The notes: generated by a model from the sequence alone, not told the origin. 64,000 nucleotides of DNA from Bacteroidetes bacterium UBA1312 (GCA_002307135.1 DBTQ01000010.1:179799-243798), one strand, 5' to 3'. Positions 9,921 through 19,210 are shown, counted from the first letter of the stretch. Translations and numbers: made by a program.

Positions 9921-9939
9921 TTATTTAAAAAAATACTGT

Positions 9940-10632
9940 TTACATAGAACAAGCTGATGAAATAGCATTCAATTTCCCTTTAGGAACTCTTCCTGCACCT
10001 GCAAAATATTTTTGCCAGTAGCTGTCTTTTAAATTACTGATCATCACCCCATTGCTGCAAGATGAGTGTACAAAAAAGTTATTTACCAGATAGATACCTA
10101 CATGAGAGATACGCTTTGTCTTGATATGAAAGAAAACTAAATCACCTTCCTGCAAGTCGTCTTTATTCCAAATAGCATTACAAAGGCTAAACTGTTCAGC
10201 AGCGGTACGGAAAATGCTCATATTAAATACGCGTTCGTATAAACGTTGTACAAATGCACTACAGTCAATACCATTTTTACTATTACCACCTAAGCGATAA
10301 CGAGTGCCGTACCATTCGTCTATAAAACCATACAACAAATCATTTGTAAGCACCTGAGGCAATACACCCAACATGTTGGCATATTTGAAGTTCAAGAAGT
10401 TATTAAGCGATGACATGAAATTTCTCGCGTTTCCTCCTGCCTTGTTACTTGAAGTAGCATTAAATCCACTTTTTTGAATGCCATCTAGCGCCATTTTATT
10501 CATAAACTTAGGCTGATTGCAAGCTACCATTTGTGGCTCCATTAGTTCATGTGCTGAGTTGCAACTAGTAAAAGCCAATCCTATTGTCAAGATGCTGACC
10601 AAAGCGGTATTAAGTAGTTTTTTCTTCATCAT
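9940..10632 (-). CDS. NlpC/P60-family lipoprotein endopeptidase
   Basis: 230 residues. The N-terminus ends in a lipobox-like AFTSC with Cys24, predicting a lipoprotein. The C-terminal domain (about 100-220) is NlpC/P60: GIDCSAFVQRLY gives the catalytic Cys124, RISHVGIYL gives His177, and FFVHSS gives the third polar residue His189. GDLVFFHIKTKRISHVGIY is the usual family core. Such enzymes cut peptide stems of peptidoglycan, here probably in the periplasm. A good promoter lies upstream and a terminator downstream, so it is probably a single-gene unit. Confidence 0.9.
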   Translation of the reverse strand: MMKKKLLNTALVSILTIGLAFTSCNSAHELMEPQMVACNQPKFMNKMALDGIQKSGFNATSSNKAGGNARNFMSSLNNFLNFKYANMLGVLPQVLTNDLLYGFIDEWYGTRYRLGGNSKNGIDCSAFVQRLYERVFNMSIFRTAAEQFSLCNAIWNKDDLQEGDLVFFHIKTKRISHVGIYLVNNFFVHSSCSNGVMISNLKDSYWQKYFAGAGRVPKGKLNAISSACSM

Positions 10633-10695
10633 TTTTCATTACCCTTTTACATGAAACTATCTTAATGTCGAGGAGACATTCTTTTTTAACGATGG

Positions 10696-10727
10696 CGAAG
10701 GTAATTATTGGAGTGCTAAAAAGCAAA
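10696..10727 (-). promoter_or_regulatory. Bacteroidota-type promoter of the NlpC/P60 gene
   Basis: On the minus strand TTTG (10724-10727), a 20-base spacer and TACCTTCG (10696-10703) match the -33/-7 arrangement TTTG-N19..21-TAnnTTTG with one mismatch. The start codon is about 64 bp further on. Confidence 0.6.
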
Positions 10728-11025
10728 CCTTAGGTATGACATTTAACAATTTGACCACACAGCACATGAAATTTATCCTACTGTATAAATGAATGCTTGA
10801 ATGATCAAAATGAGAATAAATATATTTATTCCATTTTTTGCGATACTTGATTGCGAAAAAATATTAGATATAGTACAAAACACTTTTTAACGATTCAGCA
10901 ACACTTAAACTAAAGAGGTCTAAAACAATAGTTATTAGCACCAAAAAGGAGGATACAATAACGATAATAGTAGCGCCCACTATAGCTTTTGACAAGAAAA
11001 ATGGCACAAATGCTTATTTTTTGAT

Positions 11026-11033
11026 TACTTTTG
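11026..11033 (+). promoter_or_regulatory. -7 element for serine palmitoyltransferase
   Basis: TACTTTTG is a perfect TAnnTTTG match, 46 bp before the ATG. The -33 region has no good TTTG. Confidence 0.5.
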
Positions 11034-11079
11034 CACGCAATAACAACAACAATTAATTAAAAAATAGTAGTCAAGTAAT

Positions 11080-12324
11080 ATGGATTTATTTGCCAAATTT
11101 GAGCGACTCGGCCCTATCGGTGATTATGCAGAGCAAGCACCAGGTTATTTTGCCTTTCCTAAATTAGAGGGAGAAATTGGAAACAGAATGATGTTTCGCG
11201 GAAAAGAAAAAATCGTTTGGAGTCTCAATAATTATTTGGGACTAGCCAATCACCCAGAAATACGCCAAGCAGATGCAGAAGCCGCAGCAATGTACGGAAT
11301 GGCTACACCAATGGGAGCTCGAATGATGAGTGGTAACTCCAATAATCATGAACAATTAGAGCGTGAATTAGCAGAATTTATTGGTAAAGAAGATGCCATG
11401 TTGGTAAACTTTGGTTATCAAGGAATGGTATCTGCAATCGATGCATTGTGCAACCGTCGTGATGTGATTGTTTATGATGCAGAATCTCATGCATGTATTA
11501 TAGATGGATTACGTTTGCATCCGGGTCAGCGTTATGTATATAAACACAATGATGTTGAAGATTGCGAAAAGCAGCTACAACGTGCAACTGAAATGGCAAC
11601 CAAAACTGGTGGTGGTATTTTAGTCATCACTGAAGGTGTTTTTGGAATGAGTGGTAACCAAGGTAAGGTTAAAGAGATTGCAGACTTAAAATCAAAATAT
11701 GAATTTAGGTTACTTGTGGACGATGCTCATGGATTTGGATCTATTGGCAAACGCGGTGCTGGAATTGGAGATGAACAAGATTGTATAGATCAAATTGATG
11801 TTTACTTCTCTACTTTCGCAAAATCAATGGCCAGCATTGGTGCATTTTTTGCCGCAGACAAAAACATACTAAAATTCTTACGTTACAATATGCGTTCTCA
11901 AATCTATGCCAAATCTATGCCTATGCCCATAGTTGTTGGTAATTTGAAGCGACTAGATATGTTGCGCTCACGCCCAGAACTACGTGAAAAGCTATGGCAC
12001 AATGTCAACAAAATACAAAGTGGCTTGCGTGAACGTGGATTTGAAATTGGCACGACCAACTCACCTGTTACACCAGTAGTGATGAAAGGAGGCCTTTTTG
12101 ATGCTACACAGTTGATACTTGATATGCGCGAAAACTACAATATCTTCTGTTCGGTGGTTGTATATCCGGTTATACCAAAAGGATTAATTATTTTACGTAT
12201 TATTCCTACCGCTGCTCATACTGACGAAGATATTGAATTGACGTTAAATGCCTTCAGTGCATTGCGTGACAAAATCACCAACAAGGAATATCCACAAGAA
12301 ATGCCTGTAATAGAAACAGTTTAG
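11080..12324 (+). CDS. spt: Serine palmitoyltransferase (alpha-oxoamine synthase family)
   Basis: 414 residues, fold-type I PLP enzyme. SLNNYLGLANHPE (about 48-60), the stacking His in DAESHACI (His137), LLVDDAHGFGSIG (about 211-223, Asp to the PLP nitrogen) and FSTFAKSMAS (Lys248, Schiff base) are all intact. Bacteroidota make sphingolipids, and their Spt joins serine and palmitoyl-CoA into 3-ketosphinganine. The closely related glycine C-acetyltransferase (Kbl) and BioF share these motifs and cannot be fully excluded, but the N-terminal DLFAKFERLGPIGDYAEQAP segment fits the Bacteroidota Spt form. It has its own -7 element and a strong terminator, so it is probably monocistronic. Confidence 0.8.
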   Translation: MDLFAKFERLGPIGDYAEQAPGYFAFPKLEGEIGNRMMFRGKEKIVWSLNNYLGLANHPEIRQADAEAAAMYGMATPMGARMMSGNSNNHEQLERELAEFIGKEDAMLVNFGYQGMVSAIDALCNRRDVIVYDAESHACIIDGLRLHPGQRYVYKHNDVEDCEKQLQRATEMATKTGGGILVITEGVFGMSGNQGKVKEIADLKSKYEFRLLVDDAHGFGSIGKRGAGIGDEQDCIDQIDVYFSTFAKSMASIGAFFAADKNILKFLRYNMRSQIYAKSMPMPIVVGNLKRLDMLRSRPELREKLWHNVNKIQSGLRERGFEIGTTNSPVTPVVMKGGLFDATQLILDMRENYNIFCSVVVYPVIPKGLIILRIIPTAAHTDEDIELTLNAFSALRDKITNKEYPQEMPVIETV

Positions 12325-12341
12325 GTTGTTCTATATTTTTT

Positions 12342-12383
12342 AAAAAGCACAAGCGATCTCAATCAAGATCGCTTGTGCTTTTT
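12342..12383 (+). terminator. Rho-independent terminator of spt
   Basis: Perfect 18-bp inverted repeat (arms 12342-12359 and 12366-12383, core GCACAAGCGATCT) with a 6-base loop. The right arm ends in a T run. It begins 17 bp after the spt stop. Confidence 0.9.
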
Positions 12384-12485
12384 AATATATAACCAAGGTA
12401 TCTAAAACACACAAAACAAGATGTAATCCTTTATCTACAATTGCATAACCAATCAAGGCAACATACTCCAATCATTGTTTAACCT

Positions 12486-12704
12486 TTATATACTGACTAC
12501 GTTTTTCGATACATAAAGCTCAATTTTTATGGAAGCGTTATTTGTATCCATGTCCACTCGATGAACTATTTTATCCACTCGATAGTCTGTAAAATTATCA
12601 TTATTACCATAAGCTATTATTTCCCCCAGCTTAGGAATAAGTAGAAAATTTATATTCTGAATATGTAGTTGTTCAGAATCAAAATGAACCGCAGTAATAA
12701 ACAT
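12486..12704 (-). CDS. Small hypothetical protein
   Basis: 72 residues beginning MFITAVHFDSEQLHIQN. It is mixed alpha/beta in composition, with no signal peptide or membrane helix. The C-terminal half (RVDMDTNNASIKIELYV) reads like a beta strand pair. I recognise no family. It is convergent with spt across the spt terminator, and no clear promoter is seen. The amino-acid mix and good frame length argue that it is real, but it could be a chance ORF. Confidence 0.45.
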   Translation of the reverse strand: MFITAVHFDSEQLHIQNINFLLIPKLGEIIAYGNNDNFTDYRVDKIVHRVDMDTNNASIKIELYVSKNVVSI

Positions 12705-12854
12705 AAAATTCAGTTTTGGTTAAGATGAAGTTCATTAATTATTCTTTATTGCTCTTTGGTTTACTGTTAAAAAAGAAGCAATTTTCAGAAATTTTATCAG
12801 AATCTTATCTTTTATTGTTTATTTTATATGCTTTATAAAATAAATAATAAATAT

Positions 12855-12896
12855 TATATTCTAATTAAATTTTTAAACAAATTTAATTAGAATATA
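12855..12896. repeat. 18-bp perfect A+T-rich inverted repeat
   Basis: Arms 12855-12872 and 12879-12896 (core TTCTAATTAAATTT) are exact reverse complements around a 6-base loop. There is no G+C-rich stem, so it is an unusual terminator. It could extrude as a cruciform or be a protein site. Confidence 0.7.
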
Positions 12897-12962
12897 CGAC
12901 TCTAGTAAACAATTCGATTTATGAAATAAGAATTTTTATATATTAAATATGAAAAATTAAGC

Positions 12963-13003
12963 ATAAAATAGTCCAACACCGCTATGGTGTTGGACTATTT
13001 TAT
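12963..13003 (-). terminator. Terminator of the secreted zinc-ribbon gene
   Basis: Perfect stem 12963-12980 / 12986-13003 (core AGTCCAACACC) with a 5-base loop and A/T-rich flanks. It is 49 bp past the stop at 13052 and may work in both directions. Confidence 0.8.
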
Positions 13004-13051
13004 ATCTTTATTTCCGAATTAGAATAAAGTAGTTTGTATTGAAATGCCAAT

Positions 13052-13399
13052 CTATGCAGCCTTTTTAGCCGGAACATGTTGCGAACATAGTTTACGCGTC
13101 ATCTGTACTGATGTAGCACCACATGATGGGCATTTACCAGGTTTTGAACCTGTTGATTTATTACAAGCGGCACAATAATAAGTACCTAATTGTACTTTAG
13201 CTACTTGACAATGCTCACAATTTCCGGCACCTTTTGATATATTAAAGCATTTGGGACATGCATAAGCGGCAGGATTTTGCACTTGCTTCGGATGCTCAAT
13301 TTTTGCCTTGTTATTTTGCGGTGGCACAGGCGTTGTTTGCTGAGCAAAAACGAATGCACAGAACAGCATCATTAATGACGTAAAAATTAGCTTTTTCAT
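13052..13399 (-). CDS. Secreted multi-CxxC (zinc-ribbon-like) protein
   Basis: 115 residues. A Sec signal peptide (MKKLIFTSLMMLFCAFVFA) is followed by a Pro/Gln linker. Four CxxC pairs follow at Cys48/51, Cys61/64, Cys76/79 and Cys90/93, plus a lone Cys105. The pairs resemble two stacked zinc ribbons (CPKC...CEHC and CAAC...CPSC). Zinc ribbons are usually cytoplasmic, so an exported one in a non-reducing compartment is unusual. Metal binding is inferred from spacing only. The gene stands alone with a strong terminator. Confidence 0.75.
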   Translation of the reverse strand: MKKLIFTSLMMLFCAFVFAQQTTPVPPQNNKAKIEHPKQVQNPAAYACPKCFNISKGAGNCEHCQVAKVQLGTYYCAACNKSTGSKPGKCPSCGATSVQMTRKLCSQHVPAKKAA

Positions 13400-13625
13400 A
13401 ATTGTTATATTATTTGTTCCCTACGAAATTAATCAATTGTGTCATCATGCAACAATATTTTTCATTCTACCTATGTCATTTCCCGGTCGATTATAACACT
13501 AAGGCCATTCGATATTTCAATTAAAATGCAGGCAGGCCATTTTATACCAAATATGTTTTCGTGTAAGCAGATACAAAAGGAGATAATAATTTGCAGAAAA
13601 TATTCTTTGTACAAATGTGTAAACT

Positions 13626-13939
13626 TTGCAGGGAAGTAATTTATACCACCTTCGTATCGAAGAGCTGGACGGCACACATTCTTATAGCACTACAAGAATG
13701 ATACAAATGAATGAAACAACTTCAGATATTGTTATTTACCCAAATTCTGAACAACAGGAAATAAATGTTGTTTTACAGGATGTGAGTAATACAAATGTTG
13801 ATGCATTAGGCAGAATTATTCAGAAAGGTAAAATTTATTGGAAAACACGAACAATAAAGCGGTGTATGTTTTGAAAATAAGAAGAGATCAAAACCTGACG
13901 ATGAGACAAATTCAGAAACCTCACACGTTAATAAGCTGA
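13626..13939 (+). pseudogene. Remnant of a type IX secretion (type A) sorting domain
   Basis: An in-frame stretch reads YHLRIEELDGTHSYSTTRMI followed by IYPNSEQQEINVVLQDV and ALGRIIQKG. This is the layout of the C-terminal T9SS type A sorting domain: a short strand with D-G-x-x-S-Y-S, then YPNP and a closing beta region. NP has become NS. Near 13835 the frame shifts: the expected end NKAVYVLKI continues in another frame to a TGA at 13937-13939, just before a strong terminator. In-frame upstream there is a TAA at 13620-13622. Only the tail of a once larger cell-surface protein remains. Confidence 0.65.
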
Positions 13940-13942
13940 TTA

Positions 13943-13995
13943 AATAAACAACAATGCCTCATTCTACTAATCAGAATGAGGCATTGTTGTTTATT
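13943..13995. terminator. 23-bp hairpin terminator
   Basis: Perfect arms 13943-13965 and 13973-13995 (core AACAATGCCTCATTCT) around a 7-base loop, with A/T runs on both sides. It starts 4 bp after the end of the sorting-domain remnant and can also stop the opposing MFS transcript. Confidence 0.85.
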
Positions 13996-14058
13996 ATCAA
14001 ATCAAAACTACTACTTAATGTTCTTTTGAATTTTAGTAAAAGATAAGTATGTGCTCTT

Positions 14059-15282
14059 TTACTCCTCCACATAATTGAGGTCTTTATTAAAACTTTCTTT
14101 TAATTGACTAATGGAAAAAATGGCGATTACTGTTAGAATAGCCATCATAACATAAGCTGCAGTTATAATATCAAACCGATGAACAAAAAATTCAAAAAGT
14201 AAGGTAGTTGGAATTAAGGCTCCTCGCACAAAATTTGGTGCAGTAGTAGTCACGGTTGCCCGTAGATTAGTACCGAACTGTTCTGATGCTACTGTTACAA
14301 ACGAGGCCCAATAGCCAACGGAGAGTCCTAGAAAAAATGCCATATAGGAGAACCTTTCAGGCGTGATACCTTTACTGTTTAAATAAACAAATACGACGAT
14401 GACAGACAATATATGAAAAACTAGAATAGCCAAACGACGTGATTTTGTCATTTGAGCTATAAACCCTGCAATAACTTCGCCAATTGATAAACCTATATAA
14501 GCAAGCATAATGCCTTTACCTGCGCTCAGTGGTTCAGTTGCTCCTAATGCTTTACCAAATTCAGGAGCTTGTGTAATAAGAATACCCACCACAAACCAAA
14601 GCGGCAATCCAATGCAAAGACAATATATATAACGAAGGAATCGTTCTCTAGTGGCAAAAATCATAGAAAATTTTCCTCTAACTACATCAGTACTGGAAGC
14701 AGTTGTAAACATTCCCGACTCAAATATTCCAACCCGCATAAGTAACAACAAAAGCCCCATGCCGCCTCCTACGAAGTATGCATTACGCCAATCAAAATGT
14801 TTTGACACAAAAAATGCTGCTGCTGCTCCCAATACACCTATACCTGCAACTATCATTGTGCCGTAACCTCGTTTTTCCTTACTCATGCTTTCACTAACCA
14901 AAGTAATACCTGCACCCAGCTCTCCTGCCAAGCCTATACCGGCAATGAATCGAATAATTGCGTAAGCATGAATATCATGTACAAAACCATTTGCAATATT
15001 GCCGAGGGAATATAGTAGTATAGATCCAAACAATACTTTTAAACGACCATATTTATCGCCAATAATACCCCATATAAAACCACCTATCAATAATCCCGCC
15101 ATTTGCATATTAATGACATATTCTCCATCTGTTCTCATTGCAGCTTCCTGAATACCAATATCCTTAAAACTAGGTACACGTACAATAGAGAATATGACCA
15201 AATCGTATATATCAACGAAGTAACCTAATGATGCTACAAGAATAATGAGCCATAAATTTTTTTTAGTGCCAGTTTGTGTCAT
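14059..15282 (-). CDS. Major facilitator superfamily transporter
   Basis: 407 residues with about 12 membrane helices. The MFS loop 2-3 motif is present as GDKYGRLKVLFGS near residue 82. ELGAGITLVSES near residue 120 fits the metabolite:proton symporter branch (sugar/aromatic acid-like). The substrate is not evident. The gene stands alone, with a terminator hairpin at its 3' side. Confidence 0.85.
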   Translation of the reverse strand: MTQTGTKKNLWLIILVASLGYFVDIYDLVIFSIVRVPSFKDIGIQEAAMRTDGEYVINMQMAGLLIGGFIWGIIGDKYGRLKVLFGSILLYSLGNIANGFVHDIHAYAIIRFIAGIGLAGELGAGITLVSESMSKEKRGYGTMIVAGIGVLGAAAAFFVSKHFDWRNAYFVGGGMGLLLLLMRVGIFESGMFTTASSTDVVRGKFSMIFATRERFLRYIYCLCIGLPLWFVVGILITQAPEFGKALGATEPLSAGKGIMLAYIGLSIGEVIAGFIAQMTKSRRLAILVFHILSVIVVFVYLNSKGITPERFSYMAFFLGLSVGYWASFVTVASEQFGTNLRATVTTTAPNFVRGALIPTTLLFEFFVHRFDIITAAYVMMAILTVIAIFSISQLKESFNKDLNYVEE

Positions 15283-15603
15283 AAATGTATTGTTAGTTTT
15301 ATTGTTAGAAAAATAAAAGCGTAATACCTCAATTTACTCGTTAAATAATTATTGCTTGTTATACTTCAACTTTTGAAATTAATTGTACTTAAAAAATTCA
15401 ACCATTCAAATATTTAGAATTAAATCGACTTTACGAAAACATCGTATATACCAATGCTAATGGTATATATTTAACTGATTATCTTCATTTAATTTATCCT
15501 TAATTTATGACCTACAAGTATCATTCAATAAGTGTAGTTCTGCGTTTTATATTACTATATCAATTTAGCATAAATATACCAAATTAGCAATCTTAAAATA
15601 ACA

Positions 15604-15630
15604 CATGAGCATTCGAGAATAGTGCTCATG
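15604..15630. repeat. Inverted repeat CATGAGCA / TGCTCATG
   Basis: 8-bp perfect arms with an 11-base loop, in the gap upstream of the MFS gene. There is no following T run, so it is more likely a protein-binding site than a terminator. Confidence 0.45.
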
Positions 15631-15696
15631 TTATAAAAGTCGTTTGGCAAGTACAACAGCTTTTATTCAATGTATTTAACAAACATTGCAAGCACT

Positions 15697-15725
15697 ACAA
15701 AACCCGCTATGATAGCGGGTTTTGT
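15697..15725 (-). terminator. Terminator of the alcohol dehydrogenase gene
   Basis: Stem ACAAAACCCGCTA / TAGCGGGTTTTGT with a 3-base loop, ending in a run of T on either strand, 57 bp past the stop at 15782. Confidence 0.8.
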
Positions 15726-15781
15726 ATATGTATTTCACTTATACCGTCTATTCAGATACAATTAATAGACACAATTTAAAC

Positions 15782-16825
15782 TTATAATGTAGCCATATCT
15801 ATGACAAAGCGATAACGAACATCTCCTTTGAGCATACGTTCATAAGCTTCATTTATTTGTGACATTTTTATCACTTCTACATCAGAAACGATGTTGTGCT
15901 CAGCACAATAATCCAGCATTTCCTGAGTCTCCGGCAAACCACCGATAAGCGAACCTGCTAAGCTACGACGGCCGCCAATCAGGCTAAATGCCATAATTTC
16001 AGAAGGTGTTGGAGGAGCACCTACACATACCATCACGCCATCGGTATTGAGCATTTGTAGGTAATCGTTATAATTATGTTGCGCAGATACAGTATCGATA
16101 ATAAAATCAAATTTGCCCATCAATGATTTTAATTGCTCAGGGTCTTTAGTAAGTGCAAAATGATGAGCACCCAAGTGTTTTGCATCCAACTCCTTACTTG
16201 GCGAAGTACTGAGCATGGTTACTTCAGCACCGAAAGAGGCCGCGAATTTAATAGCCATGTGACCAAGACCTCCAAGACCAACAACAGCAACTTTATGTCC
16301 TTTGCCCACTTTCCAATGGCGCAATGGTGAATATGTGGTAATACCAGCACATAGTAAAGGTGCTACTGCTTCCAATGGCAATGTTTCAGCTACTTTGAGC
16401 ACAAAACTTTCATCTACGACAATCTCGCTTGAATAACCGCCATAAGTAACTCCTCCTGTATGTTTATCCTTTGAGTTGTATGTGCCGGTAGAACCATTAC
16501 GACAAAATTGCTCTAGTCCTTTCTTACAATTATCACATTCGCGACAAGAATCAACAAGACAACCCACACCTGCAAGGTCGCCTGTTTTAAATTTTTCGAC
16601 ATGTGACCCCACCTCTAGTACACGGCCCACTATTTCATGACCTGGTACCATTGGATACACACTCCCACCCCACTCGTTACGCACCTGGTGTAAATCTGAG
16701 TGGCAAACACCACAATACAATATTTGAAATTTCACATCGTGTGGACCAACTGCTCTTCTTTCGAATGTGAATGGTGCGAGATCATCTGTTGCATTTTGTG
16801 CAGCATAGCTTTTAGTTATTGTCAT
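15782..16825 (-). CDS. Zinc-dependent NAD(P) alcohol dehydrogenase (cinnamyl-alcohol/YahK type)
   Basis: 347 residues. Catalytic zinc ligands are in CGVCHSDLHQV and GHEIVGRV. The structural zinc Cys cluster is CRECDNCKKGLEQFC near residue 93. The Rossmann motif is VVGLGGLGHMAIKFA near residue 180. The whole pattern matches the cinnamyl-alcohol dehydrogenase-like subfamily, which reduces a broad range of aldehydes, usually with NADPH. It is followed upstream by an aldo-keto reductase and an AraC regulator on the same strand, suggesting a shared carbonyl-detoxification theme. Confidence 0.9.
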   Translation of the reverse strand: MTITKSYAAQNATDDLAPFTFERRAVGPHDVKFQILYCGVCHSDLHQVRNEWGGSVYPMVPGHEIVGRVLEVGSHVEKFKTGDLAGVGCLVDSCRECDNCKKGLEQFCRNGSTGTYNSKDKHTGGVTYGGYSSEIVVDESFVLKVAETLPLEAVAPLLCAGITTYSPLRHWKVGKGHKVAVVGLGGLGHMAIKFAASFGAEVTMLSTSPSKELDAKHLGAHHFALTKDPEQLKSLMGKFDFIIDTVSAQHNYNDYLQMLNTDGVMVCVGAPPTPSEIMAFSLIGGRRSLAGSLIGGLPETQEMLDYCAEHNIVSDVEVIKMSQINEAYERMLKGDVRYRFVIDMATL

Positions 16826-17072
16826 AAATTTTGTGTTTAGTTTTGAATGAATGTATTAAGCGCTAATGTTATAGTTAATTCTCCTTTTTAATTCAAATGC
16901 ACCTGTTGACCATGTGAAAGTCCATTGAAGTTCCAGACATATCTTTTCCATTGTGCAATGTCAAATCAAAACTAGAAAAGGAATGTTGCTAAAATGTTAG
17001 TTTCAGCAACATTTACAGACTACCACAACTACCATCATGCATTGTCTATATTGCGGTTGACGTTTAAAAGAA

Positions 17073-18074
17073 TTATCTACCCACCAGTTTCTGCAGATTT
17101 TCGGAATAGCGACTGCCATGCACTTCAATTGCTGATGCAGCGACATCAATTTCATTTAAGTCTGCTGTGGTCAATTCAATATTTACAGCACCGATATTTT
17201 CTTCCAAACGATGCTGCTTTGTGGTACCTGGTATTGGAATTATCCAAGGTTTTTGAGCCAATAGCCAAGCCAATGCTATCTGTGCCGGAGTAGCATTTTT
17301 GTGTTTAGCTATGTTTTCCAATAATTCAACCATCGCCTGATTGGCTTTACGCGCCTCCGGGGTAAAACGAGGAACAGTGTTACGGAAATCGTTGGCATCA
17401 AACGTGGTATTTTCGTCGATTTTACCAGTAAGAAATCCTCTACCCAATGGACTAAAGGGAACGAAACCAATACCTAGTTCTTCTAGAGTTGGAATGATTT
17501 CTTTTTCGGGTTCTCTCCACCACAATGAGTATTCGCTCTGTAATGCAGTAACTGGTTGAATGGCATGTGCTTTTCGGATGGTTTGCACACCCGCTTCGGA
17601 AAGTCCAAAATATTTTACTTTACCTTCTTTAATTAAATCCTGCACAGTACCTGCAACTTCTTCAATAGGAATATTGGGATCTACACGATGCTGATAAAAC
17701 AGATCAATCACATCTGTTTTTAATCTTTTGAGGGAGGCTTCAGCCACTGCTCTGATATGTTCAGGACGGCTATCCAATTCGCTCCACCTACCACTACCAT
17801 CGGCATTAGCTTTAAAGCCAAATTTAGTTGCAATCACTACTTTACTACGAAACGGAGCCAATGCTTCTCCTAAGAGTGTTTCATTAGTGAATGGACCATA
17901 AACTTCAGCAGTATCAAAGAAAGTAATCCCCATTTCAATCGCCGAATGCAGCAACGCAATCATTTCTTTTTTATCGGCAGCAGGTCCATAGGCAAAGCTC
18001 ATCCCCATACAACCAAGACCTAAAGCAGAAACTTCTAAACCATTATTACCTAATATTCGTTTTTGCATGCTCAT
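17073..18074 (-). CDS. Aldo/keto reductase
   Basis: 333 residues. The catalytic tetrad is visible: Asp in FFDTAEVYGP, Tyr in the same segment, Lys in VVIATKFGF and His in LFYQHRVDP. The cofactor-phosphate region near IIPIPGTTKQHRLEEN is that of the AKR13-like (YakC/AKR13) group. It probably reduces aldehydes or ketones with NADPH. It is separated from the dehydrogenase by about 250 bp and from the AraC gene by 90 bp. Confidence 0.9.
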   Translation of the reverse strand: MSMQKRILGNNGLEVSALGLGCMGMSFAYGPAADKKEMIALLHSAIEMGITFFDTAEVYGPFTNETLLGEALAPFRSKVVIATKFGFKANADGSGRWSELDSRPEHIRAVAEASLKRLKTDVIDLFYQHRVDPNIPIEEVAGTVQDLIKEGKVKYFGLSEAGVQTIRKAHAIQPVTALQSEYSLWWREPEKEIIPTLEELGIGFVPFSPLGRGFLTGKIDENTTFDANDFRNTVPRFTPEARKANQAMVELLENIAKHKNATPAQIALAWLLAQKPWIIPIPGTTKQHRLEENIGAVNIELTTADLNEIDVAASAIEVHGSRYSENLQKLVGR

Positions 18075-18164
18075 ATCTACAAATTTTAATTGGTTATTAT
18101 AAATACAAAATTACAGCTACGTTATATGGCAGCCTAACAAAAAAGAAACAATACCTTACAAAAA

Positions 18165-19064
18165 TCAAACATTTCTAAATTTGAGCGGACTTTGCTGAAC
18201 ATGTTTCTTAAAGAAGTTATTAAAATGAGGAACTTCATTAAAGCCTAATGCATAAGCAATTTCAGATACAGTCCAAGGTGTTTGTTTCAATAGAATTTTT
18301 GCCTCTTGCAAAATTCGCTCGGCAATGATTTGAGTGGTGGTTTTATCTGTAGTTTTTTTTATCGCTCTGTTTAAATGATTGACATGTACATTTAGCCGTT
18401 CTGCATAATCGGAAGCAGCTCGAAGAACAAGTGTTTGATGGATATCATCGATGGGAAATTGGCGTTCCAGCAGTTCTAAAAACAGCGCACAAATTCGCTG
18501 TGCTGCATTAAGAGGATGTTTAGTCAGATTATCTGAAGGTTGCATTTTCAATGCAAAATGAACAATTTCATACACAATTGTCCTTAGTACATCATACTTA
18601 TGTATATAGTCGGAATTAATCTCCTCTAACATACGTTCATACATCTTACATAAGTAATGAACTTGCTCGTCGGCAAGCTCAAATACATGATTGCCATCAG
18701 GCTGAAAAAGGGAATACTGAGCGAGGTTGCCGTACTGATAAAAAAAAGCCTGATCAAAAATACAAAAGTATCCATGGTGAATGCTATCAGTATGTTCCCA
18801 TCGGTATGGGATTTGCGGATTGGAAAACACTAATGCCTGCTTTTGTAGCTGAATTGCTTTATCGGCGTATTCGATAGTACTTTCACCAACCAATAATGTT
18901 ATTTTGAAATAATCTCGTTTTCTATACGATACAGGTTTGATGTTATTCCCTTCAAAAGGGTCTAATTTAAACACATTGAAATGCCCCATTGTTTTACGCA
19001 ACGCATCAGGCATAAAGTTGTACTTCCTTGTGTAAAAGTCCTGTATTGTTTCTGGCTTGCCCAT
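18165..19064 (-). CDS. AraC-family transcriptional regulator
   Basis: 299 residues. An N-terminal sensing domain of cupin-like composition (about 30-150) precedes two helix-turn-helix motifs at about 200-298 with the AraC signature ILLKQTPWTVSEIAYALGFNEVPHFNNFFKKHVQQSPLKFR split across the C-terminus. It is the first gene before the reductase and dehydrogenase on the same strand and is a candidate regulator of both. No operator could be identified. Confidence 0.9.
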   Translation of the reverse strand: MGKPETIQDFYTRKYNFMPDALRKTMGHFNVFKLDPFEGNNIKPVSYRKRDYFKITLLVGESTIEYADKAIQLQKQALVFSNPQIPYRWEHTDSIHHGYFCIFDQAFFYQYGNLAQYSLFQPDGNHVFELADEQVHYLCKMYERMLEEINSDYIHKYDVLRTIVYEIVHFALKMQPSDNLTKHPLNAAQRICALFLELLERQFPIDDIHQTLVLRAASDYAERLNVHVNHLNRAIKKTTDKTTTQIIAERILQEAKILLKQTPWTVSEIAYALGFNEVPHFNNFFKKHVQQSPLKFRNV

Positions 19065-19210
19065 AATACGAAGTTACGAATTTCAAACTTTTGGGGTTTT
19101 CGTTTCTAAATAGTTACTTCCCGAAGTATCACATTCACTACTGACAATACTTTCAGCATTTCGGGGGGTAAATAATGCAACAAAAATGAGAAAGTATAGA
19201 CAGGAACATA

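Larger units (their letters stand above)
10633..11079. other. 447-bp divergent intergenic region
   Basis: This gap lies between the minus-strand lipoprotein gene and the plus-strand serine palmitoyltransferase gene. It is A+T-rich and carries one promoter at its left side and a -7 element at its right side. I see no ORF or RNA gene in the middle. Confidence 0.6.
12705..13051. other. A+T-rich gap with a long palindrome
   Basis: 347 bp without a supportable gene. It holds an 18-bp perfect A+T palindrome (12855-12896) and the terminator of the zinc-ribbon gene (12963-13003). Confidence 0.6.
15283..15781. other. 499-bp intergenic region with two inverted repeats
   Basis: A+T-rich gap between two minus-strand genes. 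It contains the inverted repeat at 15604-15630 and the terminator at 15697-15725. No ORF or RNA gene is seen. Confidence 0.6.

Noticed and set aside
16994..17293. Plus-strand ORF near the aldo-keto reductase end
   Set aside because: It overlaps the reductase antisense and carries no recognisable motif.
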